Below, piece by piece: positions 1 through 7,598 of a stretch of 64,000 bases of DNA. Every line of letters begins with the position of its first letter. Within the stretch, counting starts at the first letter, position 1. This stretch comes from CAWFKS01 sp963816435. GTDB taxonomy: Bacteria > Pseudomonadota > Alphaproteobacteria > Rhizobiales > Rhizobiaceae. The notes beneath the pieces were generated by a model, which saw only the letters and a program-made list of their open reading frames with translations, was not told the DNA's origin and searched no databases. A program made the translations under genes and the position numbers. The stretch lies in assembly GCA_963816435.1 (NCBI GenBank), contig CAWFKS010000010.1, positions 184,352 through 248,351 on the forward strand, given 5' to 3'.

Positions 1-261
1 ATGCTGGAGCGGTGCTACGATTGGCTGGAAAACGTCTGGGGCGGCCGTGAGTGGGCGGCCTGCGGGCGCTTCACCATCGCCGATTGCGCCGCCGCGCCGG
101 CCTTGTTCTACGCCGACTGGGTCCACCCGATCGGCGAGCGCCATTCCGCGATCGCCGCCTATCGCGCCAGGCTTCTGGCGCGGCCGTCGGTGGCACGGGT
201 CGTCGACGAGGCGCGTCCCTACCGGCATTTCTTCCCGCTCGGCGCGCCCGACAGGGACTAA
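1..261 (+). CDS. Glutathione S-transferase family protein, C-terminal part (cut by window edge)
   Basis: Only the C-terminal helical domain is present; the thioredoxin-like N-terminal domain would lie before the window. The stretch FTIADCAAAPALFYADWV is the typical GST C-domain motif (N-capping box, 'T-I-A-D'), followed by a closing helix ending in RPYRHFFPLG. The first ATG of the window is very probably internal. The family conjugates glutathione to electrophiles or has related thiol chemistry in the cytoplasm. The substrate cannot be told from this fragment. It sits next to glutathione-dependent formaldehyde metabolism (fghA at 1236), which may or may not be meaningful. Confidence 0.8.
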   Translation: MLERCYDWLENVWGGREWAACGRFTIADCAAAPALFYADWVHPIGERHSAIAAYRARLLARPSVARVVDEARPYRHFFPLGAPDRD

Positions 262-359
262 GGCAATTCCAGGAAAAGTGGGAACCGGTTTTCCGTCCGG
301 AACTGCGCGAAACACAGACTCAGCGCGGTTCGCCGGTTGCGTGAACCGGGCGCAACGCC

Positions 360-1092
360 TCAGCCGCGGCCGAGGAACGGCACCTTGACCGGCAGCACGG
401 TGGTGTCGATCACCGCGATGTCGTCCGGGAAGCTCGCCATCAAGACCACCATGCGGCCGAGATCCTCCGGCTCGATGCAGTCGTCCCTGCACGCGGTCGG
501 TGGCGCCCGGCACCAGCGAGGAGCGCGTCGATCCGGGATGCAGCGCGCAGGCGGTGATGTTGTCGGCGCGGCCGTCGAGCGCGATCTGCCGGGTCATGCC
601 CTCCATCGCGAACTTCGACGCCGTGTAGGCCAGCGAATGCGGGCGCGGGCTCTTGGCCGACAGCGAGCCGATATTGATGATGCGCCCGGCGACGCCGGCG
701 CGCTTCATCGCCCGCACCGCCTCGCGCGAACACAGAAAGGCCGAGGTCAGGTTGGTGTTCAGCACGTGATGCCAATGGTCCAGTTCGAGGTCCTCGATGG
801 CGGTATCGTCGGCAATGCCGGCATTGTTGACGAGGATCGTCGGAACGCCGGCCTGCTTCTCGGCCTCGGCGAAAAGGCGGAGCACGTCGGCTTCGCTGGT
901 GACGTCGGTCGGCACCGCGATCGCCTTGCCCCCCTCGGCGGCGATCTCGTCGGCGAGCCGGGCGAGCTTGTCGGCGCTGCGGGCGGCAAGCACGGTCACC
1001 GCGCCGGCGCGCGCCAGCTCCCGGGCAATTCCCAATCCGATGCCGCTGCTCGCACCGGTGACGACCGCTACCTTGCCTTCGATGGACTGCAT
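360..1092 (-). CDS. SDR family NAD(P)-dependent oxidoreductase (frameshifted)
   Basis: Classical short-chain dehydrogenase. The Rossmann glycine motif TGASSGIG lies near residues 13-20, NNAG near 90, and the catalytic Ser (INIGSLSA), Tyr and Lys (AYTASK) follow in order. The C-terminal part (DDCIEPEDLGRMVV, ending FLGRG) is in another frame. Removing one G from the GGG opposite 485-487 joins the two frames and gives a normal-length SDR of about 243 residues. The uncorrected frame stays open to the window edge. The gene is divergent from fghA. The substrate is unknown. I regard the break as a probable consensus error, but a true pseudogene cannot be excluded. Confidence 0.8.
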
Positions 1093-1235
1093 GCGCTTTT
1101 CCTGTTCCTGTCCCTGAGAGCCGAGGCCGGAGATGTGTCGCGAAAGCCGGCGCGATGCAAGCCGCCTTCGCGGTTGCCAGTGCATGCCGGTCTCGGGCAC
1201 AACGCCGCGACGCACAGATGACGAGGAGCAGCCCG

Positions 1236-2068
1236 ATGAAGACGATCTCCACAGCCAAATCGCACGGCGGCACGCAGTTCGTGTGCTCCCACGATGCCGC
1301 CACGACCGGGTGCGAGATGACTTTCGCCGTGTTCGTGCCGCCGCAGGCCGCCGACGGCCCCTGCCCGGTGCTCTGGTATCTCTCGGGCCTGACCTGCACC
1401 CACGCCAACGTGATGGACAAGGGCGAATACCGGCGCGCGGCCGCCGAGCTCGGCCTGATCGTGGTGTGCCCCGACACCAGCCCGCGCGGCGAGGGCATCG
1501 CCGACGTCGACGACTGGAAGCTCGGCACCGGCGCCGGCTTCTACGTCGATGCCACGCGGGCAGCCGTGGGCGAAGAACTACCGCATGTATTCCTACCTGG
1601 GCGACGAACTGCCGGCGCTGATCGCGCAGGAGTTTCCCGCCGACATGGACCGGCAGGGCGTGTTCGGCCATTCGATGGGCGGACACGGCGCGCTGACGTT
1701 CGCGCTGAAGAACCCCGACCGGTTCAGGAGTTGCTCGGCCTTCGCGCCGATCGTCAATCCCTCCGACGCGGACTGGTCGGCCAGCGCCTTCGCCGCCTAT
1801 CTGGGCGAGGATCGCCGGACCTGGCGCGCCCATGACGCCTGCGCGCTGGTCGAGGACGGCGCCCGGTTCTCCGAATTCCTGATCGACCAGGGAACTGCCG
1901 ACGGCTTCCTGGACGACGGATTGCGGCCGTGGCGTTTCGAGAAAGGCGTGCGCGGATGCGGGCATTCCGCTGACGCTCAGGATGCAGGACGGTTACGACC
2001 ACTCCTATTTCTTCATCTCGACCTTCATGGACGACCATCTGCGCTGGCACGCCGAGCGCCTGGGCTAG
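1236..2068 (+). CDS. fghA: S-formylglutathione hydrolase (two frameshifts)
   Basis: Esterase D family enzyme that hydrolyses S-formylglutathione to formate and glutathione in glutathione-dependent formaldehyde detoxification. Start ATG at 1236 follows a GAGGAG-like ribosome site. Visible motifs are LWYLSGLTC near the N terminus, the family signature PWAKNYRMYSYL, the nucleophile elbow FGHSMGGHGAL, and the C-terminal DGYDHSYFFISTFMDDHL carrying the catalytic His. Three reading frames are needed. An extra G near 1557-1559 and an extra A in AAA at 1942-1944 account for both shifts, giving about 276 residues, the usual size. Both are homopolymer insertions, so sequencing error is the likeliest cause. 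Confidence 0.88.
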
Positions 2069-2169
2069 CCGCCCCGCTTTGGCTTGACGCCGATCAAGGC
2101 CGGGCGTTCCCGTCGGGCTAGCTTTGCGGTCCGGCCGCGAAGGCGAATTAACGAGGAGGCGACGACGCC

Positions 2170-2610
2170 ATGACCAAAATCTCCAGCCAGTCCTTCGGCG
2201 ACGAGCCCGAGCTCGCCATCGCCCCGGAAAAGGCCTGCTTCATCATCATGAAGGCGCGCGAGTTCGACGCCAAGGAAGAGGCGAGCGATCCCGATTCCGG
2301 CTCCAACGCCACCGACGACCGCGACCTCGACGTGCTCGAGGACACCTCCGACGATCCGGTCGTGGAGGAGCTGCGCTCACTTATCGGCAATCTCAGCGTC
2401 GACGAGCAGGTCGACCTGGTCGCGATCTCCTGGCTCGGGCGCGAGGAGTATCCCGACGAGTGGGAGGAGGTGCGCGCGGCAGCAGCCGAGGCCCACAACC
2501 GCCGCACCGCCGACTACCTGCTCGGCGATCCGCTGCTGGCCGACCACCTGGCCGAAGGCATGTCGATGCTCGGCCTCGACTGCGCGCAATACGAGATGCA
2601 GCATCTGTAG
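2170..2610 (+). CDS. DUF3775 domain-containing protein
   Basis: 146-residue acidic cytoplasmic protein of a family common in Rhizobiales and of unknown function. The DUF3775 region covers roughly residues 66-140. It contains LSVDEQVDLVAISWLGR and a C-terminal helical segment ending in LADHLAEGMSMLGL. A strong GAGGAG site lies about 12 nt before the ATG. The middle section (residues 35-65) is very rich in Asp and Glu. There is no signal peptide or membrane segment. Its 3' end is convergent with the Nudix gene. Nothing in the context suggests a function. Confidence 0.85.
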   Translation: MTKISSQSFGDEPELAIAPEKACFIIMKAREFDAKEEASDPDSGSNATDDRDLDVLEDTSDDPVVEELRSLIGNLSVDEQVDLVAISWLGREEYPDEWEEVRAAAAEAHNRRTADYLLGDPLLADHLAEGMSMLGLDCAQYEMQHL

Positions 2611-3077
2611 GCCGGCGCCCGAGCGCTCAGCCGCCATTCCGTCCCGACAATCGCGGCGAGGCGGTCGAGCAGCACCGCCTGCGCCGGATTGATCCTGTCG
2701 CGCGCCGCATCGAGCGAAAGCCAGGCGGCGCGATCGACCTCGGGGAAGGATTGCCGCCTGCCGCTGCGCGGCGGCCATTCGATCTCGAAACTGTTGCTGA
2801 CCAGCGCGGCGACGTCGAAATCGCCTTCCACGGCAAAGGCCGTGACGCGCTTGCCGGCCTTCTGCACGACCTCGCCGAGCGGCAAGGCCGGTCCCGCTGG
2901 CCGCACCCCCAGTTCCTCCTCGAACTCGCGGAAGGCCGCCGCCTCGGCATCCTCGGTTTCGTCGTATTCGCCCTTGGGGATCGTCCAGGCGCCGGCATCC
3001 TTGTTGCGCCAGTAGGGGCCGCCGGGATGGACGAGCAGCACCTCCAGCCCGTCGTCGCGGCGGCGGAACATCAGCAA
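2514..3077 (-). CDS. Nudix (NUDIX) hydrolase
   Basis: Nudix-fold pyrophosphohydrolase. The Nudix box (GX5EX7REUXEEXGU) is seen as GEYDETEDAEAAAFREFEEE near residues 36-55 of this frame, preceded by AWTIPK. The true start is probably ATG at 3097-3099, reading MPAK then SAGLLMFRR, if one extra base in the TT at 3086-3087 is removed. The 3' end as written runs about 97 bp into DUF3775. A second one-base correction near 2640 would stop the protein at 2627 with the sequence VGRNGG, giving about 156 residues, the usual size. Substrate is not predictable; the family resembles DR0004-like hydrolases. Confidence 0.82.
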   Translation of the reverse strand: MLMFRRRDDGLEVLLVHPGGPYWRNKDAGAWTIPKGEYDETEDAEAAAFREFEEELGVRPAGPALPLGEVVQKAGKRVTAFAVEGDFDVAALVSNSFEIEWPPRSGRRQSFPEVDRAAWLSLDAARDRINPAQAVLLDRLAAIVGTEWRLSARAPAYRCCISYCAQSRPSIDMPSARWSASSGSPSR

Positions 3078-3234
3078 TCCCGCACTTCTTCGCCGGCATG
3101 GGCCTCCTTCCCGCGATCCGTCGCGGTCGCCCGCGCCATCCCCATTCAGCGTCCGCGCTTGACGTCAGTCAATGTCGGGCCATGCTCGGCAGTTGAATGT
3201 CGCTGCAACACAACAAGGGGACGGAGGATACGGG

Positions 3235-3438
3235 ATGGCACAGGCAAGGCGCAGGCGGGATCCGTTGCTGCCATGGTGGAGCGGATTGCTGATCATTCTC
3301 GCCGCGGTGGGATTCGTCGGCTACCGGATGTGGGCAACGGACTGCCAGCTGCAGGGACCGCTGGTCTTCGGCGTGCTGGCGATCGTCCCTATCGTCTACC
3401 TGGCGCTCATGTTCCTGACCTTCATCAGCCAGGACTGA
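3235..3438 (+). CDS. Small two-helix membrane protein, unknown function
   Basis: 67-residue protein. The ATG at 3235 is chosen because GGAGG lies 9-13 nt upstream; an earlier in-frame ATG at 3172 has no ribosome site. The N terminus is basic (AQARRRRD), followed by a membrane segment around residues 14-30 (WWSGLLIILAAVGFVGY), a short loop with one Cys, and a second membrane segment around 43-62. Orientation would be both ends in the cytoplasm. It is followed after 11 nt by the phosphoribosyltransferase gene and probably shares its transcript. I do not recognise a family. Confidence 0.6.
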   Translation: MAQARRRRDPLLPWWSGLLIILAAVGFVGYRMWATDCQLQGPLVFGVLAIVPIVYLALMFLTFISQD

Positions 3439-3449
3439 CCGGGGGCCCC

Positions 3450-4115
3450 ATGCCGTTCACCGACAGATCGGATGCGGGCAGGCGGCTGGCGGATGCGCTC
3501 GAGGAGTGGCGCGGCCGCGACACGGTGATCCTTGCCCTGCCGCGCGGCGGCGTACCGGTCGCGACCGAGGTCGCCCGCCGGCTCGAAGCACCGCTCGATC
3601 TGCTGCTGGTGCGCAAGATCGGCGTGCCCAGCCAGCCCGAGCTGGCGATGGGTGCGGTGGTCGACGGCAGCGATCCGATCGTCGTGCGAAACGAGGACGT
3701 AATCCGCGCAAGCGACATCGGGGAGGAGACATTCCAGACCGTCTGTCGACGCGAGCACGAGGAACTGGAACGGCGCCGCAAACGCTATCTCGGCGATCGC
3801 ACCCCGCTCGACATCAAAGGCCGCACCGCCATCGTCATCGACGACGGTATCGCCACGGGCGCCACGGTGCGAGCGGCGATCCGGGGTTTGCGGCGGCGCG
3901 ATCCTGCCGCCATCGTCGTCGCCGTGCCGGTGGCGCCACCCGATGCGGTCGCAGCGCTCCGCGCCGAGGCGGACGAAGTCGTCTGTCTCGAACAGCCTGC
4001 CTTCTTCGGCGCCATCGGCGCGTTCTACGACGATTTCTTGCAGCTGACCGACGAGGAGGTGATCGCGACCCTGGAGGAATTCGGCGGCGCAAACGCAGCG
4101 CGCCATCGCAGATAG
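3450..4115 (+). CDS. Phosphoribosyltransferase family protein
   Basis: 221-residue type I phosphoribosyltransferase. The PRPP-binding loop is AIVIDDGIATGATVRAA near residues 128-144, with the paired acidic residues and the TGAT turn. The N-terminal ALPRGGVPVA and MGAVVDG segments are typical of the free-standing ComF/hypoxanthine-like group of putative PRTases, often encoded with erythromycin esterase- or dienelactone hydrolase-like domains. Here the protein is stand-alone. The base acceptor is unknown. It lies 11 nt after the small membrane protein and is convergent with the sensor kinase gene. Confidence 0.85.
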   Translation: MPFTDRSDAGRRLADALEEWRGRDTVILALPRGGVPVATEVARRLEAPLDLLLVRKIGVPSQPELAMGAVVDGSDPIVVRNEDVIRASDIGEETFQTVCRREHEELERRRKRYLGDRTPLDIKGRTAIVIDDGIATGATVRAAIRGLRRRDPAAIVVAVPVAPPDAVAALRAEADEVVCLEQPAFFGAIGAFYDDFLQLTDEEVIATLEEFGGANAARHRR

Positions 4116-4131
4116 GACCGAAGGCGATCCT

Positions 4132-5469
4132 TCAGGCGGGCAGGACGACGCGCGCCTGGAAGCCATCACCACGGCCGGGCGCGGGTGAGGTGAGTTCCAG
4201 CCGCGCGCCCATCTGCTCGACCAGCCGCTCGGCGATCGCCAGGCCAAGGCCGGAACCGCCCGCTTCGGTGCGGCCGCGGCGAAAGCGCTTGGTCAGCGCC
4301 GAAAGATCCTGTTGCGGGACGATCGCACCGGCATTGACCACGGCAACCGCCCCGCCCGGCTCGACCCTTACCGTCACGGGCTCGTCCTTCGTGCCATGGG
4401 CAAGCGCATTGTCGATCAGGTTGCGCATGACGATGGCGAAGGCGTCGAGGTCGACCCGGCCCGACAGCCGGGAGGCGGCCGGCGAGTCGAGCACGAGCCG
4501 CCCTTCGAACTCCGGCCGGCGCGCGAATTCGTCGACGACGAGGCGCAGCACCGGCAGCAGGTCGGCCAGCTTTTCGACCGCGCCGATTCCGGCTTCCGCG
4601 CGGGCGAGCTGCAACAGCTTTTCGGTGAGCCGCGACAGCTGCGCCAGCGACTGCTCTATCTGGCGGGCGCGCTTGCGCTCCGGCCGTTCGGCGAGTTCTG
4701 CCACCAGTCGCTGTGTCTGAGCGAGCGCGCCGGCGATGGGCGTGCGGAGCTCGTGTGCGCTGTTGGCCGCGAATTCGCGCTCGGCCTCGAGCGCTGCCCG
4801 CAGGCGCGTCAGCAAACGGTCGACGGAGGCCGAAATGGCGGCGAGTTCCGACGGCAGGCCGGCTACCTCTAGCGGGGCGAGATTGCCGCTGCCGCGCTCG
4901 CCGATCGCTGCCTGCAACGCACCGACCGGCGACAGCGCGCGGCGCACGATCCACCACACGACGAACACGCTCGCCGGCACAAGCAGGGCGAGCGGCATCA
5001 TCAGCGCCAGCGCACCTTCCCAGGCCGCCTCCAGACGGTGCGCGAGGGGATCGGCGACCTGCAGGAACAATCGGCCATTCCGCGAGGCCACGGTGTAGAT
5101 ACGATCGGTTTCGGTGTCGGCGAAGCCCGGCGCCAGCGCGGCCGCATACGGCTCCTTCGGGGCATCGTACGAACTCAGCAGCACGGCGCCGTTGCGGCCC
5201 CGCACCTGAAAGGTCAGATAGTCCTGGTGCTCGCCCTCGAGCTCCTCGCCAATTTCCTCACGCTCGGAGGTCTCGTCGCGGTGGTCCAGATCCTCGACGA
5301 CGAGCGGCATCAACCTTTGCGCGGTCTCGCGCATCCCCTTGTCAAAGACGTCATCCAGCTCGCTCCTCAGAAGCAGCGCTCCGCCGAACGCGGCGGCGAT
5401 CCAGAACAAGACGGTCGCCCCGGTCAACGCCACGACGAGGCGTGCGGCAAGGCTCGTCGAGCCCTTCAT
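4132..5469 (-). CDS. Two-component sensor histidine kinase
   Basis: 445-residue membrane sensor. TM1 is at about residues 9-34 and TM2 at about 152-175. These bracket a periplasmic domain of roughly 115 residues rich in Glu and Asp (SEREEIGEELEGEHQD near 68-83), which could sense cations or pH. A HAMP-like linker follows, then the H box FAANSAHELRTP with the phosphorylated His at about 239, an N box (MRNLIDNALAHG) and a G box (GSGLGLAIA). Architecture matches QseC/TctE-type kinases. The start overlaps the stop of the response regulator by 4 nt (ATGA), so the two are translationally coupled. The likely targets are the divergent genes from 6301. Confidence 0.92.
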   Translation of the reverse strand: MKGSTSLAARLVVALTGATVLFWIAAAFGGALLLRSELDDVFDKGMRETAQRLMPLVVEDLDHRDETSEREEIGEELEGEHQDYLTFQVRGRNGAVLLSSYDAPKEPYAAALAPGFADTETDRIYTVASRNGRLFLQVADPLAHRLEAAWEGALALMMPLALLVPASVFVVWWIVRRALSPVGALQAAIGERGSGNLAPLEVAGLPSELAAISASVDRLLTRLRAALEAEREFAANSAHELRTPIAGALAQTQRLVAELAERPERKRARQIEQSLAQLSRLTEKLLQLARAEAGIGAVEKLADLLPVLRLVVDEFARRPEFEGRLVLDSPAASRLSGRVDLDAFAIVMRNLIDNALAHGTKDEPVTVRVEPGGAVAVVNAGAIVPQQDLSALTKRFRRGRTEAGGSGLGLAIAERLVEQMGARLELTSPAPGRGDGFQARVVLPA

Positions 5470-6128
5470 GACGTGGCCAGCCGATAGCCGAGACCGCGCA
5501 CGGTGACGATATGTGCCGCACCGATCTTCTTTCTGAGCCGGCTCACATAGACTTCCACGGTGTTGCTTTCGATCTCGGAGCCGAAGGCGTAGAGCGCATC
5601 CTCGATCTGCGACTTCGAGACGATGGCGCCCGGGCGCGACATCAGCCGCTCCAACACCGCCCATTCGCGCGACGTCAGGTCGACCTCCCGGCCCTCGAGG
5701 CGCAGCCGCCGCACCGCCGCCTCGATCTCGATGTCGCCGAAGTGCATGACCGGAGCGGCTTCGCGGCCGCCACTGCGGCGCGCCACGGCGTGGATGCGCG
5801 CCGACAACTCGCCGAGATCGAACGGCTTGACCAGATAGTCGTCGGCACCGGCGTTCAATCCCTCGATGCGGTCGGCGATCTGGTCGCGCGCGGTCAGCAC
5901 GATGACCGGCGAGGCGTCGCCGCCGGCACGCAGGCGCCGCAACAGGTCGAGGCCGCTGCCGTCCGGCAGGCCGAGGTCGAGAAGCACGAGGCCGTACTCG
6001 ACCAGTTCGGCATGCTCGCGTGCCTCGGCGAGCGTGCGCGCCCAGTCGACCGCATGCCCGTCGGCGGCGGCGTGGTCGAGCACGGCGCCGCCGATCGCTG
6101 CATCGTCTTCGACCAGCAGGATGCGCAC
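5466..6128 (-). CDS. OmpR-family response regulator
   Basis: 220-residue regulator with an N-terminal receiver domain (acidic pocket VEDD, phosphoacceptor Asp51 in LLDLGLPDG, conserved Lys in LVKPFD) and a C-terminal winged helix (VDLTSREWAVLERL, then TVEVYVSRLRKKIG, ending VRGLGYRL). It is the first gene of the regulator-kinase operon and is divergent from the PepSY gene across a 172-bp promoter region. A 16-bp box with an 11-bp direct repeat occurs at 6223 and again at 7173. It has the geometry expected of an OmpR-type operator, and this protein is the obvious candidate to bind it. Confidence 0.93.
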   Translation of the reverse strand: MRILLVEDDAAIGGAVLDHAAADGHAVDWARTLAEAREHAELVEYGLVLLDLGLPDGSGLDLLRRLRAGGDASPVIVLTARDQIADRIEGLNAGADDYLVKPFDLGELSARIHAVARRSGGREAAPVMHFGDIEIEAAVRRLRLEGREVDLTSREWAVLERLMSRPGAIVSKSQIEDALYAFGSEIESNTVEVYVSRLRKKIGAAHIVTVRGLGYRLATS

Positions 6129-6222
6129 CCCGGAACCTCCTTCGAACTCTCGTGCCCGCGCGCCTAGCGGAACCGGCTGACGCCGACCTGAATGGTCGCC
6201 CGGTTTGCTCTTTTCGCACGGC

Positions 6223-6238
6223 TTCAGGTGGCTGTCAG
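6223..6238 (+). promoter_or_regulatory. Putative response-regulator box upstream of the PepSY gene
   Basis: Sequence TTCAGGTGGCTGTCAG: TCAG repeats 11 bp apart, about one helical turn, as in OmpR/PhoB-family operators. The same box with only the middle bases changed is found at 7173-7188. It lies 62 bp before the PepSY start. Assignment to the adjacent regulator is inference. Confidence 0.5.
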
Positions 6239-6300
6239 CTTGGGCGCCGAAACCACCACCGTTCCCCCGAACCTCCGATCAAAAAACCAAGGAGACCATC

Positions 6301-6594
6301 ATGAAGAAGACCCTGATTTCGGCTGCCATCGTGCTTGCCGGCTCGATCGCCGCCGGCTCCGCCTTCGCCGCGCAGACCAGCTGCAACGAGCCGAAGGCCG
6401 AATGGCAGTCGCAGGACGCCTTGAAGGCGCAGCTCAAGAAGGACGGCTGGCAGGTGCGATCGATCAGCGTCGAGCACGGCTGCTACGAGGCCAAGGCGAT
6501 CGATGCAAAGGGCAAGCGCGTCGAGACCGCCTACAATCCCAAGACGCTCCAGCCCGTCAACGGCGCCAACGAAGTCGAAGCCGGCGAGGACTAG
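6301..6594 (+). CDS. PepSY domain-containing exported protein
   Basis: 97-residue periplasmic protein. Residues 1-23 form a Sec signal peptide (basic MKK, hydrophobic core, cleavage after AFA). The mature part is a single PepSY-like domain (LKAQLKKDGWQVRSISVEHG, then YEAKAIDAKGKRVETAYNP), a fold that often accompanies redox or heme membrane proteins and sensor systems. AAGGAG lies 7 nt before the ATG. The cytochrome b gene follows 3 nt after the stop, so they are cotranscribed. A mature Cys pair (around positions 27 and 61) may form a disulfide. The divergent two-component system is the likely regulator. Confidence 0.85.
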   Translation: MKKTLISAAIVLAGSIAAGSAFAAQTSCNEPKAEWQSQDALKAQLKKDGWQVRSISVEHGCYEAKAIDAKGKRVETAYNPKTLQPVNGANEVEAGED

Positions 6595-6597
6595 GTC

Positions 6598-7161
6598 ATG
6601 GACGCCACGGTAAGGACGGCAAGCGACGCCACAGTGCGGGTCTGGGATCCGTTCGTCCGCCTGTTCCACTGGGGGCTCGCCGCCAGCTTTGCCGTGGCAT
6701 GGCTCTCCGGCGGCGAGACGCACACGCTGCACTACTGGGCGGGCTACGCCGCCGGAGCGCTGATCGCACTGCGCCTCGTGATGGGCGTCGCGGGCTCCCG
6801 CTATGCGCGCTTCTCGCAATTCGTGAAACGGCCGGGCCACGCGCTCGGCTACGCCCGCGACATGGCGCGCGGAACCGAGGCGCGCCACCTCGGGCACAAT
6901 CCCGTCGGTGGCCTGATGGTCGTCGCCCTGATGACGATGATCGCGGCGACCGCCTTCACCGGCTGGCTGCAGACGACGGACGCCTATTGGGGCGTCGAGT
7001 GGCTGGAGGACACGCATGCGGCCTTCGCAAACCTCCTGCTCGCGATGGTGCTGGCGCACATCGCCGGCGTGCTTCTGGCAAGCTACAGGCACCGCGAGAA
7101 CCTCGTCGGCGCGATGCTGCACGGCAAGAAGCGCGCGCCGGAACATGGCGACGTCATCTAG
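6598..7161 (+). CDS. Cytochrome b/b6 domain protein (Ni/Fe-hydrogenase-type b cytochrome)
   Basis: 187-residue membrane protein with about four transmembrane helices. The N-terminal motif VWDPFVRLFHWGLAASF carries the first heme-ligand His, and further His residues occur in HYWAGY and near the C terminus (DTHAAF, LAHIAG), as expected for a di-heme cytochrome b561-like fold. Family members pass electrons between quinol or soluble c-type carriers. The gene is tightly linked to the PepSY gene. No hydrogenase genes are nearby, so it is probably a stand-alone electron carrier. Confidence 0.88.
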   Translation: MDATVRTASDATVRVWDPFVRLFHWGLAASFAVAWLSGGETHTLHYWAGYAAGALIALRLVMGVAGSRYARFSQFVKRPGHALGYARDMARGTEARHLGHNPVGGLMVVALMTMIAATAFTGWLQTTDAYWGVEWLEDTHAAFANLLLAMVLAHIAGVLLASYRHRENLVGAMLHGKKRAPEHGDVI

Positions 7162-7172
7162 GCATCGGCCGG

Positions 7173-7188
7173 TTCAGGTCCGTGTCAG
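7173..7188 (+). promoter_or_regulatory. Second copy of the putative response-regulator box
   Basis: TTCAGGTCCGTGTCAG: identical in 13 of 16 positions to the box at 6223, with the TCAG pair again 11 bp apart, located 48 bp before the next start codon. Two copies upstream of two genes of one cluster support a regulatory role. Binding by the adjacent regulator is inferred. Confidence 0.5.
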
Positions 7189-7236
7189 CCGATGCCCCCA
7201 CAAACGCACCGGTTCAACAATCCAAGGAGAGCTTCA

Positions 7237-7518
7237 ATGAACATCCGTCTCGCTATTCTTCCGGCGGTCACCCTGGCCGCAACGCTCGGCGCCGGCAGCG
7301 CGTTTGCCGCGACCGCATGCCCGTCGCCGGAGGCCGGCGCCGTAGCCGCGCCGCTGGCCGACGGTTCCGGCCAGAGCGTCGTGGACGCGCAGAACTGCGC
7401 GGACAACGCTGCGATGAGCGGCGACAATGCCTGGTTCAAGACCGCCGTCGCCTCCAAGACGCCGCCGCTGCGCGTCGGCGACGACGACGAAGGTGAATGG
7501 GAAGGCGAGGACGACTGA
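7237..7518 (+). CDS. Small exported protein with acidic tail, unknown function
   Basis: 93-residue protein with a clear signal peptide (residues 1-24, cleavage after AFA). The mature part has two Cys residues (about 27 and 53) and ends in a very acidic tail (DDDEGEWEGEDD). AAGGAG precedes the ATG by 8 nt. It has its own copy of the box seen upstream of the PepSY gene and a terminator directly after it, so it can be transcribed on its own. The acidic tail could bind divalent cations, which would suit regulation by a sensor with an acidic periplasmic domain; this is speculation. No family recognised. Confidence 0.7.
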   Translation: MNIRLAILPAVTLAATLGAGSAFAATACPSPEAGAVAAPLADGSGQSVVDAQNCADNAAMSGDNAWFKTAVASKTPPLRVGDDDEGEWEGEDD

Positions 7519-7544
7519 GCCCTTCGGCAGGTCCAGGACAATGG

Positions 7545-7575
7545 AAGCCGGCGGAAACGTTTCGCCGGCTTTTCA
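7545..7575 (+). terminator. Intrinsic terminator between 7237 gene and prfC
   Basis: Stem AAGCCGGCG/CGCCGGCTT (7545-7553 with 7563-7571) around GAAACGTTT, followed by a short T run. It lies between two convergent genes and probably serves the upstream plus-strand gene. Confidence 0.7.
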
Positions 7576-7598
7576 GTTTCCGGAGAGTGCCGAAGAGG

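Noticed and set aside
337..1221. Long plus-strand open frame opposite the SDR gene
   Set aside because: Translation is Arg/Gly/His-rich without any domain. The minus strand carries clear SDR motifs. It is a GC-rich shadow.
1155..1835. Truncated esterase ending early in another frame, as a true pseudogene
   Set aside because: Two homopolymer insertions restore a full-length, fully conserved S-formylglutathione hydrolase, so decay is less likely than sequence error.
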